Positions 1 to 5,888 of a stretch of 9,413 bases of DNA are shown here, piece by piece. The position numbers and the translations under genes are program-made. This DNA comes from Alloprevotella tannerae (lineage in GTDB: Bacteria > Bacteroidota > Bacteroidia > Bacteroidales > Bacteroidaceae). The notes under the pieces are model-generated. The model ran no database searches. It was not told the origin of the DNA and was given only the letters and a program-made list of their open reading frames with translations. Positions within the stretch are counted from its first letter, which is position 1; each line of letters starts with the position of its first letter. Location of the stretch: assembly GCA_015259305.1 (NCBI GenBank), contig JABZGO010000056.1, positions 1-9,413 on the forward strand. Reading direction: 5' to 3'.

Positions 1-2
1 AA

Positions 3-713
3 TGTCGCGATTCGCTCTTCTCTCGCCTTTATCGAGCATATGAAAATGACCCTAATCTCGTTTTCCATCTCAAAAAGCAGGGGCGTATGCATCCGGCCAT
101 AGCCGACTTCCCCGGCAGTTTCTTTTATGCCAATCTGCTTTCACCCGTCCCCTGCCCTCATCAGGAGCAAAGCCTCCCTTATTGCGTTTATGAAGATCCA
201 TTAGAGACCATCATAGCCCAACATCGGATCGCCTTTTTTGCCGCTTCGCCTAAAGCACAAAGCGTTTCGGAAAAAACAAATCAAACGGAGGCTTCGTTCA
301 TCATACACTTGGTAAAAACGATCAAGCAGTTATATCATAAAAACAACTTGCCTTTCAGCAAGGATACGATAGGAATCATCGTCCCTTATCGCAATCAGAT
401 TGCTTTAATTAAGGCGCAACTGGAAGATGATCATACGGTCGACACGGTAGAGCGCTATCAGGGCAGCGAACGCCCCATTATTATCTACGGATTTACGGTG
501 CATCGCCAAGCGCAACTAAACTTTCTGACCGCAAATCGGTTTGAAGAAAACGGAGCGTTGATAGATCGAAAGCTCAACGTGGCTTTGACGCGGGCTAAAG
601 AGCAACTTTTCCTTGTGGGCAATCCACAACTCTTAGAGCGAGATAAAGTTTTCCGCCAATTGTTAGCCTTTTGCAAAGATAAGGAGGCTTATTTTTCTGC
701 TGACAACTCTTGA
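3..713 (+). CDS. SF1-type DNA/RNA helicase, C-terminal part (5' end outside window)
   Basis: This is the last 236 residues of a superfamily 1 helicase. The frame is open to the left edge, so the ATG at 87 is internal and the N-terminal RecA-like domain with the Walker motifs lies outside the window. Visible motifs are those of the second RecA domain of the UvrD_C_2/AAA_12 (Dna2/Upf1-like) group. QGRMHP (about residues 26-31 of the fragment) is the motif IV region. VDTVERYQGSER (about 168-179) is motif V, and LNVALTRAK (about 211-219), followed by LFLVGN, is motif VI with its arginine finger. The family unwinds nucleic acid using ATP; the substrate cannot be told from this fragment. The fold is certain from the motifs, but the subfamily is an inference. 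The last 25 bp overlap the convergent tcdA gene. Confidence 0.9.
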   Translation, partial: CRDSLFSRLYRAYENDPNLVFHLKKQGRMHPAIADFPGSFFYANLLSPVPCPHQEQSLPYCVYEDPLETIIAQHRIAFFAASPKAQSVSEKTNQTEASFIIHLVKTIKQLYHKNNLPFSKDTIGIIVPYRNQIALIKAQLEDDHTVDTVERYQGSERPIIIYGFTVHRQAQLNFLTANRFEENGALIDRKLNVALTRAKEQLFLVGNPQLLERDKVFRQLLAFCKDKEAYFSADNS

Positions 714-1420
714 CGCAGGCGCTCAATCACAAGATAGGCCATTCTTAGTCCGAAACTGGCTGTAATATGCATCAATGAGCCGTTCGTACGTTCCTCATCG
801 AGTAGCGTTTCTTTGTTTTCTAATACTTCATCGCTAAAGACGCAAGGAAACTTCACAGCGGGAAAATCTTTTTCACGGCGAAATTTTCTACGCAAAGCTG
901 CAGCCAGTGGGCAGCCAAACACTTTCCAAAATTCGGCCACTTTGATTCTACCGGGATCCGACTTTCTGGCTGCACCCATTGACGAGATTAAATAGGCCTT
1001 CGATCGACTGGCTTGCAAGATCAACTCAGCTTTATCCGACAGACTATCAATAGCATCTACGACGAAGTCATATTGATTCAAGTCAAACAAATGAGCGTTA
1101 GCCTTCGAGTAGGTTTCGCAAAAGGTTTCGATGTGCGCCGCAGGATTGATCTCCAACAAGCGTTCCTTTAGGACGGCTACTTTCTTGCGCCCCACTGTAA
1201 CAGACGTAGCCATAGCCTGTCTATTTATATTGGAGGGGTTTATACGATCAAAATCAACCAAGGTAATGTGGCTTAAGCCCGTACGCACAAGACTTTCTAC
1301 GCACCAGCTCCCCACTCCGCCTATCCCAAAAATGATCAAGCGTTTTTGAGATAGCAACTGCATAAAATCACGCCCCAGCAGCAACCTGCTACGCAAAAAT
1401 ATATCTTGATGAGTCTCCAT
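689..1420 (-). CDS. tcdA: tRNA threonylcarbamoyladenosine dehydratase TcdA (ThiF/MoeB/E1-like)
   Basis: A 243-residue E1-like ATP-dependent enzyme of the TcdA/CsdL/YgdL family. The family cyclises the t6A base at position 37 of ANN-decoding tRNAs to ct6A in the cytoplasm. The nucleotide-binding loop FGIGGVGSW is at residues 31-39, the acidic strand LVDFD at 54-58, NPSNINRQ at 61-68, and the second acidic patch DAIDS at 123-127. SMGAARKSDP (about 147-156) and GSLMHITASFGL near the C-terminus are also family-like. No zinc-binding CxxC pairs are seen, as expected for TcdA rather than MoeB/ThiF. The frame opens 18 codons further upstream (to 1474), but that extension contains a good promoter, so ATG 1420 (METHQ...) is chosen. 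The gene has no operon partner and its 3' end overlaps the helicase gene. Confidence 0.9.
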   Translation of the reverse strand: METHQDIFLRSRLLLGRDFMQLLSQKRLIIFGIGGVGSWCVESLVRTGLSHITLVDFDRINPSNINRQAMATSVTVGRKKVAVLKERLLEINPAAHIETFCETYSKANAHLFDLNQYDFVVDAIDSLSDKAELILQASRSKAYLISSMGAARKSDPGRIKVAEFWKVFGCPLAAALRRKFRREKDFPAVKFPCVFSDEVLENKETLLDEERTNGSLMHITASFGLRMAYLVIERLRQELSAEK

Positions 1421-1429
1421 AACAAGCCG

Positions 1430-1461
1430 CAAAATTAATCGCCGAATGCGCTTTTTCCAAA
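1430..1461 (-). promoter_or_regulatory. Promoter of tcdA (Bacteroidota type)
   Basis: On the minus strand TTTG (1458-1461), then 20 bp, then TAATTTTG (1430-1437) matches the Bacteroidota TTTG-N19-21-TAnnTTTG pattern exactly. Only 9 nt separate the -7 box from the ATG at 1420, so the predicted leader is just a few nucleotides, or the mRNA is nearly leaderless. This supports the shorter start for tcdA. Confidence 0.65.
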
Positions 1462-1707
1462 CATTCTTTCCCATAATCTGCCTAACGATGTCTTACAGCG
1501 CACTTCATCGCACGCATAAGAGCGAAATAAGTCGCATACATCAGACTTACAGCTAATACGTTCATCACCTAAATTGCCCAAAAATCGTTCAGAGCGAAAG
1601 AGTAAGAATAGCGGCGCCCCCTATACAATCCTTACACAGTTTTTCTTAACCGAAATCATATGATTTTCCTCTCATCAAATCGGCCACGTAAGATCTTTTG
1701 TCCACAA

Positions 1708-1801
1708 TTCCCTATCGTTTGCTGCCGTCAAACGATAGTTTGGTCGCAGCAAACAATGATTTGCTCCCGGCAAACGATGGTTTGCTGCCGGCAAACAATA
1801 G
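1708..1801. repeat. Degenerate 21-bp tandem repeat array with internal dyads
   Basis: About four and a half units of 21 bp. Units start at 1708 (diverged first half), 1729, 1750 and 1771, with a partial unit at 1792. The consensus is roughly CAAACGATGGTTTG plus CTGCCGG. Each unit holds a short dyad (CAAAC-N4-GTTTG), and successive units pair across the joint (GTTTGC-TGCCG-GCAAAC at 1780-1796). The first joint is a perfect 10-bp inverted repeat, CTATCGTTTG/CAAACGATAG, with a 7-nt centre (1712-1738). The array as a whole begins with CTATCGTTTG and ends with CAAACAATAG, its near reverse complement. It ends about 110 bp before the -33 box of the sigma promoter. It could be a minisatellite, part of a MITE, or a repeated binding site. 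Confidence 0.8.
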
Positions 1802-1913
1802 AAACGTTTGATGATAGAAGACCATCATAGAAGAAGAAAAGCCTTATTTTCAAGTCTTCTACTAGGCATCCTGCCACTTACAGACGTCTGCAACGTTAAA
1901 AGCCTCCATTTAT

Positions 1914-1945
1914 TTTGTCATATAAAATGAGAATTTATATCTTTG
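1914..1945 (+). promoter_or_regulatory. Promoter of the ECF sigma factor gene (Bacteroidota type)
   Basis: TTTG (1914-1917), 20 bp, TATCTTTG (1938-1945): an exact match to the housekeeping Bacteroidota promoter pattern. Transcription should begin near 1950-1955, giving an A-rich leader of about 60 nt before the ATG at 2012. Expression by the primary sigma factor is implied; autoregulation would need a second promoter that I do not see. Confidence 0.75.
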
Positions 1946-2011
1946 CCGCGTAAACCAATAAAAAGAAAGCGCCTATTGAAGTAACATTACACAAACCAAC
2001 AGTATTAAGTA

Positions 2012-2605
2012 ATGATACAACTACGCACCTGCGCAGATGATGAGCTCATAAAATTATATGAGGCCGGTGAGGATGAAGCTTTCGATGTCTTATTGACACG
2101 TTATAAAGACAGGCTTTACACGTACATTCTATTTATCGTCAAAAACTCCGACATTGCGGACGATCTTTTTCAAGAAACGTTCGTAAGAGTGATTATGACG
2201 ATCCGTCAACACAAATATAAAGCTACAGGAAAGTTTTATGCTTGGCTGACGCGCATAGCTCATAATTTGATTATCGACCAATTTCGAACCGAACGCAGCG
2301 AAGGGCTCGTTTATGATGAAGAACAGAGTAACAATATCTTCAACAACGCACACCTTTCTGATGCCTCCATTGAGCACCAATTGGCCAATGAGCAGACGTT
2401 TACCGACGTTTGCCGCCTAATGAATCATCTACCCGACACGCAACGGGAGGTTGTGTATATGCGTTACTATCAAAACCTTTCCTTCAAGGAAATTGCGGAT
2501 CAGATTGGCGTAAGTATTAACACAGCCTTAGGGCGTATGCGCTATGCTGTCTTGAATATGCGGAAGATGGCCAAGGATAATGATATAAATTTGTCGATTT
2601 CCTAA
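2012..2605 (+). CDS. ECF-type RNA polymerase sigma-70 factor
   Basis: A 197-residue group 4 sigma factor with only the two core domains. Sigma-2 spans about residues 24-95, with DDLFQETF at 50-57 (region 2.2, core polymerase binding) and YAWLTRIAHNLIIDQFR at 76-92 (regions 2.3-2.4, -10 melting and recognition). An acidic, Asn-rich linker (about 96-130) leads to sigma-4 at about 133-185. That domain ends in a helix-turn-helix, LSFKEIADQIGVS followed by INTALGRMRYAVLNMRK, which would read the -35 element. An in-frame TAA at 2006-2008 fixes the start. The SINTALGRMRYA motif is common in Bacteroidota sigma factors, including the SigP-like group linked in Porphyromonas to secretion genes. Membership in that group is a guess. 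No anti-sigma factor or receptor gene is adjacent; a secreted rhodanese follows. Confidence 0.92.
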   Translation: MIQLRTCADDELIKLYEAGEDEAFDVLLTRYKDRLYTYILFIVKNSDIADDLFQETFVRVIMTIRQHKYKATGKFYAWLTRIAHNLIIDQFRTERSEGLVYDEEQSNNIFNNAHLSDASIEHQLANEQTFTDVCRLMNHLPDTQREVVYMRYYQNLSFKEIADQIGVSINTALGRMRYAVLNMRKMAKDNDINLSIS

Positions 2606-2612
2606 TCGACAA
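2591..2612 (+). terminator. Hairpin around the sigma gene stop codon, possible weak terminator
   Basis: A perfect 8-bp inverted repeat, TTGTCGAT / ATCGACAA, with a 6-nt spacer TTCCTA. The TAA stop (2603-2605) begins in the spacer and ends in the first base of the right arm. No T-run follows, so read-through into the rhodanese gene is possible. It may serve as an mRNA end-protecting stem or a partial terminator. Confidence 0.4.
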
Positions 2613-2740
2613 CCAAGTTATAATCACCCCGCATATATAATATTGTAGGATGGACAGCGCAGATAAGCAAGCCCAACCGGCACTGCGTGGTGTATAAAGT
2701 AAAAACGGCGTCGAAGCAAACACACTCAACAATTATTCTT

Positions 2741-3127
2741 ATGAAGAAATTGCTTTTCTCAATCTTAGCCGCCTTAGGTCTGTTTGCAAATGCACAGGCT
2801 CAAAGCGAAGTAGAAGTCTTAGAACCACAAGCGTTTATCGAACGCGCCAAAGCTGATACGAGCGCTATTATTTTAGACGTTCGCCAACCGGAAGAATTTG
2901 CCGAAGGCCATTTGGCGCAAGCGATCAATTTGGATTGGTTGAATCAAACGGTTTTCATAAATGGCTTAGCCAAACTCAATAAGCAAAAGACTTATTACGT
3001 CTATTGTCGGAGCGGACGTCGTAGTCAGGCGGCTGCCGAAAAACTCAAAGCTGAGGGCTTTCAAGTGATCGACTTGAAAGGTGGCTATCTGCATTGGGTA
3101 GAAGCCGGAATGCCCATAGTAAAATAA
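2741..3127 (+). CDS. Exported single-domain rhodanese-like sulfurtransferase
   Basis: A 128-residue protein with a signal peptide (MKK, hydrophobic core LLFSILAALGLF, probable cleavage after ANAQA or AQ near residues 20-21) and one rhodanese domain (about 27-125). The active-site loop is CRSGRRS with nucleophile Cys89, preceded by the typical LDVRQPEEFAEGHL (about 45-58) and followed by GGYLHWVEAGMP. Rhodaneses carry a persulfide on the cysteine and move sulfane sulfur; a periplasmic form could act in thiosulfate or polysulfide handling. The donor and acceptor are unknown. The frame opens upstream at 2687, but the signal peptide fixes the start at ATG 2741. The 135-bp gap after the sigma gene has no clear promoter, although TAATATTG at 2637-2644 is one base off a -7 box. 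Co-transcription with the sigma gene is possible but unproven. Confidence 0.88.
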   Translation: MKKLLFSILAALGLFANAQAQSEVEVLEPQAFIERAKADTSAIILDVRQPEEFAEGHLAQAINLDWLNQTVFINGLAKLNKQKTYYVYCRSGRRSQAAAEKLKAEGFQVIDLKGGYLHWVEAGMPIVK

Positions 3128-3154
3128 AGCACGCCGAGATAGCGTGCCTTATTT
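3122..3154. terminator. Bidirectional terminator between the rhodanese gene and mntH
   Basis: Stem AAATAA-A-GCACGC, loop CGAGATA, GCGTGC-C-TTATTT. The single interruption is an A/C mismatch in plus-strand RNA but a G-U pair in minus-strand RNA. The minus-strand (mntH) transcript therefore has an unbroken 13-bp stem followed by UUUAUUUU. Both 3' ends are U-rich. The rhodanese stop codon (3125-3127) lies inside the left arm. Confidence 0.8.
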
Positions 3155-3185
3155 ACTATTGCCTAAATCGATCTGCGAAAGTTAC

Positions 3186-4493
3186 TTATAGACTTTCGAT
3201 CAACAACCATACATTCAAAATCGTCACAATCACAGCCAAGGAATAGAGAAATACTGTATTCCAAGGCTTATTGGCGTATTTACCCATCACGCGCTTTGAA
3301 GAAGTCAGGCTAACTTGAAGAAAGACCGTGAAGGGGAGCTGTATGCTTAATATCATTTGGGAAACAAGTAACCCTTGGAAGGGATTTCCTATAAAATAGA
3401 TCATTACGAGGGCGGCCACGAGCGAAATAAGAATGCCATACATTGAGTACTTAGAAGTAGAATCATAGGCTTCGCCAAACAATCCGGAAAAGATACTGCC
3501 CGCAGCCATACCACTCGTAATCGTACTTGCGATGCCGGCCAACAAGAGTGCGATGGCAAAGATCGTCGCCGCGTTTGAACCCAACAATGGATACAATAAG
3601 GCCTGCGCTTGCGAGAGCTCCTCGACGACCGTCCCATTGTTGTAAAACGTTGTCGCGGCTAAAAGAATCATAGCGCTGTTGATCGCCCACCCGATTACCA
3701 TAGAAAATAATGTATCGAAGAACTCGTATTTCAAAGCCTTCTTAATGCGCGCCTCGCCTTTGAGATGGATCGCACGACTTTGAATTACCTCTGAATGCAA
3801 AAAGAGATTGTGCGGCATAACTACGGCTCCCAGCACACTCATGATAATTAAAAGCGACCCCTGTGGCACAGAAGGAACTGTCCAGCCAACGATAGCTGCC
3901 GGCCAATCTATCTTTACCAAAAACAATTCATAGATAAACGACAAACCTATGATCGAAACGAAAGTGATAATCACACGTTCCACACGCCGATAAGAGTTTG
4001 TAAACAGCATAATGACCACAGCTACGGTCACCATAAGAGATCCTATAATAATCGGTATGCCAAAAAGCATCTGTAAGGCTATCGCGCTGCCCAGAATCTC
4101 AGCCAAAGAAGTCGAAATACTGGCTAAAATAGCACTCATTATTATAGGTCTACCGATCCATTTTGGGGCATATTTTTCAGCAGATTCGCTTAAGCACAAT
4201 CCGGTTACGATCCCCAAGTGCGCCACATTGTGTTGCAAGGCGATCAACATAATCGTAGAGAGCGTAACGACCCACAACAAAGTATAGCCGAACGTAGATC
4301 CGGCCGCGAAATTGCTTGCCCAGTTGCCGGGATCAATAAACCCTACTGTAACCAACAAACCCGGGCCGATATAGCGAAAGATATCCAAGCCGCCCCACGA
4401 TTCTTTTTTTCCTGGCGGTTGAGATGATGATTCTGCCGATGAGCTTTGCGAAGCGGCTGATTGCTTTTGCTGCTGTGTTTTATCTGTTTGCAT
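3186..4493 (-). CDS. mntH: Nramp-family Mn2+/Fe2+ transporter MntH
   Basis: A 435-residue inner-membrane transporter that brings Mn2+/Fe2+ into the cell with protons. Both unwound-helix metal motifs are intact: DPGN in TM1 (residues 54-57, within GFIDPGNW) and AVVMPHN in TM6 (223-229). The latter includes the Ala and Met that contact the metal and the conserved His. About eleven hydrophobic segments and the late motif SQMILSIQLPF (379-389) fit the family length and order. The first 30 residues are a Gln/Ser-rich low-complexity tail, unusual but harmless-looking. The frame opens to 4547, but a promoter lies inside that extension, so ATG 4493 is preferred. The gene follows flavodoxin on the same strand but has its own promoter. 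Regulation by an MntR- or Fur-like repressor is plausible, but no such box was recognised. Confidence 0.93.
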   Translation of the reverse strand: MQTDKTQQQKQSAASQSSSAESSSQPPGKKESWGGLDIFRYIGPGLLVTVGFIDPGNWASNFAAGSTFGYTLLWVVTLSTIMLIALQHNVAHLGIVTGLCLSESAEKYAPKWIGRPIIMSAILASISTSLAEILGSAIALQMLFGIPIIIGSLMVTVAVVIMLFTNSYRRVERVIITFVSIIGLSFIYELFLVKIDWPAAIVGWTVPSVPQGSLLIIMSVLGAVVMPHNLFLHSEVIQSRAIHLKGEARIKKALKYEFFDTLFSMVIGWAINSAMILLAATTFYNNGTVVEELSQAQALLYPLLGSNAATIFAIALLLAGIASTITSGMAAGSIFSGLFGEAYDSTSKYSMYGILISLVAALVMIYFIGNPFQGLLVSQMILSIQLPFTVFLQVSLTSSKRVMGKYANKPWNTVFLYSLAVIVTILNVWLLIESL

Positions 4494-4517
4494 TTTTCTA
4501 TCTCTGAATAAGCCGTC

Positions 4518-4548
4518 CAAATATACAAATAAGCGACAACGGAGCAAT
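4518..4548 (-). promoter_or_regulatory. Promoter of mntH, overlapping the flavodoxin terminator
   Basis: On the minus strand ATTG (4545-4548), 19 bp, TATATTTG (4518-4525): a full match to the Bacteroidota pattern. A start around 4511 gives a leader of roughly 18 nt before ATG 4493. The spacer and -33 box lie inside the inverted repeat at 4528-4569. Confidence 0.7.
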
Positions 4549-4569
4549 GGATTTCCGCTATCGCTTATT
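4528..4569 (-). terminator. Flavodoxin transcript terminator hairpin
   Basis: In minus-strand RNA, AAUAAGCGAUAGCGGA pairs over 16 positions with UCCGUUGUCGCUUAUU around a 10-nt loop, and a U-rich stretch (UUAUUUGUAUAUUUG) follows. Two of the pairs are G-U. In plus-strand RNA the same positions are A/C mismatches, so the structure is tuned for the minus strand, as expected for a terminator of the flavodoxin gene. The hairpin begins 34 nt past the flavodoxin stop codon. Confidence 0.7.
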
Positions 4570-4602
4570 CGTTATTGTCTATGTAAGTCTAAACCGGAGC
4601 GA

Positions 4603-5112
4603 TTAAGCGCCCATCTCGCCCTTGAGCTGTTCAACCCAAGCGTTGATGCGCTCTTCAGTTTTGTCGCTTTCGTTGTCTTCGTCGATCGCCAAACCAACAA
4701 ATTTGCCGTCTACGACTGAAGCTGATTCGTCGAAAGTATAGCCATCGGTTGCTACCATTCCGATAAACGATGCACCGGTTCCTTGTATGTCATTATAAAT
4801 ATCGCCCAACGCACCGCAGAACGTATCAGGATAAGATGCAGAGTCGCCACAGCCGAAGAAAGCCACTTGTTTTCCCGACAAGTCTAAGCCTTTCAGCACG
4901 TCTACTCCATCATACCAATCATCTTGCAAGTCGCCGGCGCCCCAAGTAGAGCTTCCGAGTAGCAACACATCATAAGCTGCAACAGCATCTGCGTTCAATT
5001 CGCTTACTTCGTGTACATCGCCATCAGCAAGGCCTAATTTTTCAGCGATCGTTTTTGCAACAGATTCTGTATTACCTGTTGTTGAGCCGTAAAAAATTCC
5101 AATCTTCTTCAT
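4603..5112 (-). CDS. fldA: Long-chain flavodoxin
   Basis: A 169-residue acidic FMN-binding electron carrier of the cytoplasm. The phosphate-binding loop is GSTTGNT (residues 9-15). The 50s loop SSTWGAGDLQDDW carries Trp57 and the 90s loop GCGDSASYPDTF carries Tyr94; these two aromatics normally sandwich the flavin ring. The length and the 20-residue insert in the last strand (about residues 118-140) make it long-chain. Partners in this kind of organism would be pyruvate:ferredoxin oxidoreductase or similar low-potential enzymes. That is family knowledge, not shown here. The frame opens to 5142, but that extension overlaps the -7 box, so ATG 5112 (MKKIGIFYG) is chosen. Flavodoxin is often induced under iron limitation, which would fit having mntH next door. 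No Fur box was identified. Confidence 0.93.
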   Translation of the reverse strand: MKKIGIFYGSTTGNTESVAKTIAEKLGLADGDVHEVSELNADAVAAYDVLLLGSSTWGAGDLQDDWYDGVDVLKGLDLSGKQVAFFGCGDSASYPDTFCGALGDIYNDIQGTGASFIGMVATDGYTFDESASVVDGKFVGLAIDEDNESDKTEERINAWVEQLKGEMGA

Positions 5113-5139
5113 TGTTGTATCTATTATTTTTAAACGTTG

Positions 5140-5171
5140 CAAAGTTATAGTCGACGCTATCTTTCTGCAAT
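5140..5171 (-). promoter_or_regulatory. Promoter of the flavodoxin gene (Bacteroidota type)
   Basis: On the minus strand ATTG (5168-5171), 20 bp, TAACTTTG (5140-5147): a full match. The predicted leader is about 20-25 nt to ATG 5112. This marks flavodoxin as separately transcribed from the upstream hydrolase gene, which has its own terminator-like stem at 5237-5250. Confidence 0.7.
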
Positions 5172-5236
5172 ACCTAATAATAGTGATTTAAGCTGACTGA
5201 AATCTTCTTTTCGCTGTGCGTACCTACCTATTTAAA

Positions 5237-5250
5237 GCGGTTTTTACCGC
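5237..5250 (-). terminator. Small terminator-like hairpin at the end of the MBL-fold gene
   Basis: On the minus strand GCGGT-AAAA-ACCGC is a perfect 5-bp stem followed by TTTAAAT. The UAA stop codon (5244-5246) sits across the left arm and loop. It is short but GC-rich and correctly placed for the end of the rsmG-hydrolase operon. Confidence 0.45.
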
Positions 5251-5888
5251 AAATAAGGGTTATATGCCCGTTCTTCTTCAATGCTCGTTGCATCTCCGTG
5301 ACCGGGATACACGTTTACATCCGCAGGAAGCGTAAGTATTTTTGTCTTTAAATTGTCTATGAGCGCGGCCCCATCACCATAAGGGAAATCGAATCGGCCT
5401 ATTTCATGCTTAAATAAGCTATCGCCACTGAATAAGGCTTTTTCAGCCCGGCAATAGAAGCATACGCCGCCCGGAGAATGGCCGGGCGTCTCGATAATCT
5501 CAAGCATGTGGTTGCCAAACTTTATCTCATCTCGTCCGGTAAAGACTTTGCCGAGCGGAGGGACAACTACCGAAATATTTCGATGCAAAAACATCGCTAC
5601 TTGTCCGCTTACATCACGATAAAGGGCCACTTCCTGCTCATGCATCTCCGGTTTTACGCCATAGGTGCTGTATACAAATTGATCACCAAAGACATGATCA
5701 AAATGACTGTGCGTATGCAAGAGGTGTTTCACCTGTATGCCTTCGGCGGCAATGTAATCGCGCAGAGCTTCCTCCTCTTCCGGCATCAGCGCACCGCAAT
5801 CTATGATGACGCCTTCCGACGTCTCATCGTGCAAGACGTAGCAGTTTTCTTGCACCATATTAAATATAAAGCGTTTAATCTTTAGCAT
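5244..5888 (-). CDS. MBL-fold metallo-hydrolase (glyoxalase II-like)
   Basis: A 214-residue cytoplasmic metallo-beta-lactamase-fold hydrolase. The dinuclear metal site is complete: HTHSHFDH with His60, His62, Asp64 and His65; His137 in TPGHSPGG; the bridging Asp156 in FSGDSLF; and His197 in YPGHGD. The pattern is that of the short glyoxalase II/YcbL-like group, which hydrolyses thioesters such as S-lactoylglutathione. The C-terminal substrate-binding domain of full glyoxalase II is absent, so the substrate is unknown. Its ATG overlaps the 3' end of rsmG by 7 nt (5882-5888), so translation is probably coupled and the two form an operon. The reason for pairing with an rRNA methylase is not obvious. 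Confidence 0.9.
   Translation of the reverse strand: MLKIKRFIFNMVQENCYVLHDETSEGVIIDCGALMPEEEEALRDYIAAEGIQVKHLLHTHSHFDHVFGDQFVYSTYGVKPEMHEQEVALYRDVSGQVAMFLHRNISVVVPPLGKVFTGRDEIKFGNHMLEIIETPGHSPGGVCFYCRAEKALFSGDSLFKHEIGRFDFPYGDGAALIDNLKTKILTLPADVNVYPGHGDATSIEEERAYNPYLR

Larger units (their letters stand above)
1421..2011. other. Intergenic region between divergent tcdA and the ECF sigma gene
   Basis: About 590 bp without a convincing gene; the open frames are short and have no recognisable protein. It holds the tcdA promoter (1430-1461), a perfect 14-bp palindrome AAATCATATGATTT (1653-1666), the degenerate 21-bp tandem array (1708-1801), and the sigma gene promoter with its leader. I saw no tRNA or known structured RNA in 1475-1700. 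Confidence 0.7.

Noticed and set aside
87..713. Helicase-like gene starting at the ATG at 87
   Set aside because: The frame is open to the left window edge with helicase-like sequence before this ATG, so it is an internal methionine of a truncated gene.
1708..1801. CRISPR array
   Set aside because: The period is only 21 bp with no room for spacers, and there are no cas genes.
2650..2697. 15-codon ORF (MDSADKQ...) between the sigma and rhodanese genes, possible anti-sigma remnant
   Set aside because: Too short to judge, no recognisable motif, and no conservation information.
4528..4569. Inverted repeat read as a metal-repressor (MntR/Fur-like) operator of mntH
   Set aside because: Two positions pair only as G-U in minus-strand RNA, and a U-rich tail follows, so an RNA terminator explains it better. 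A dual role is not excluded.
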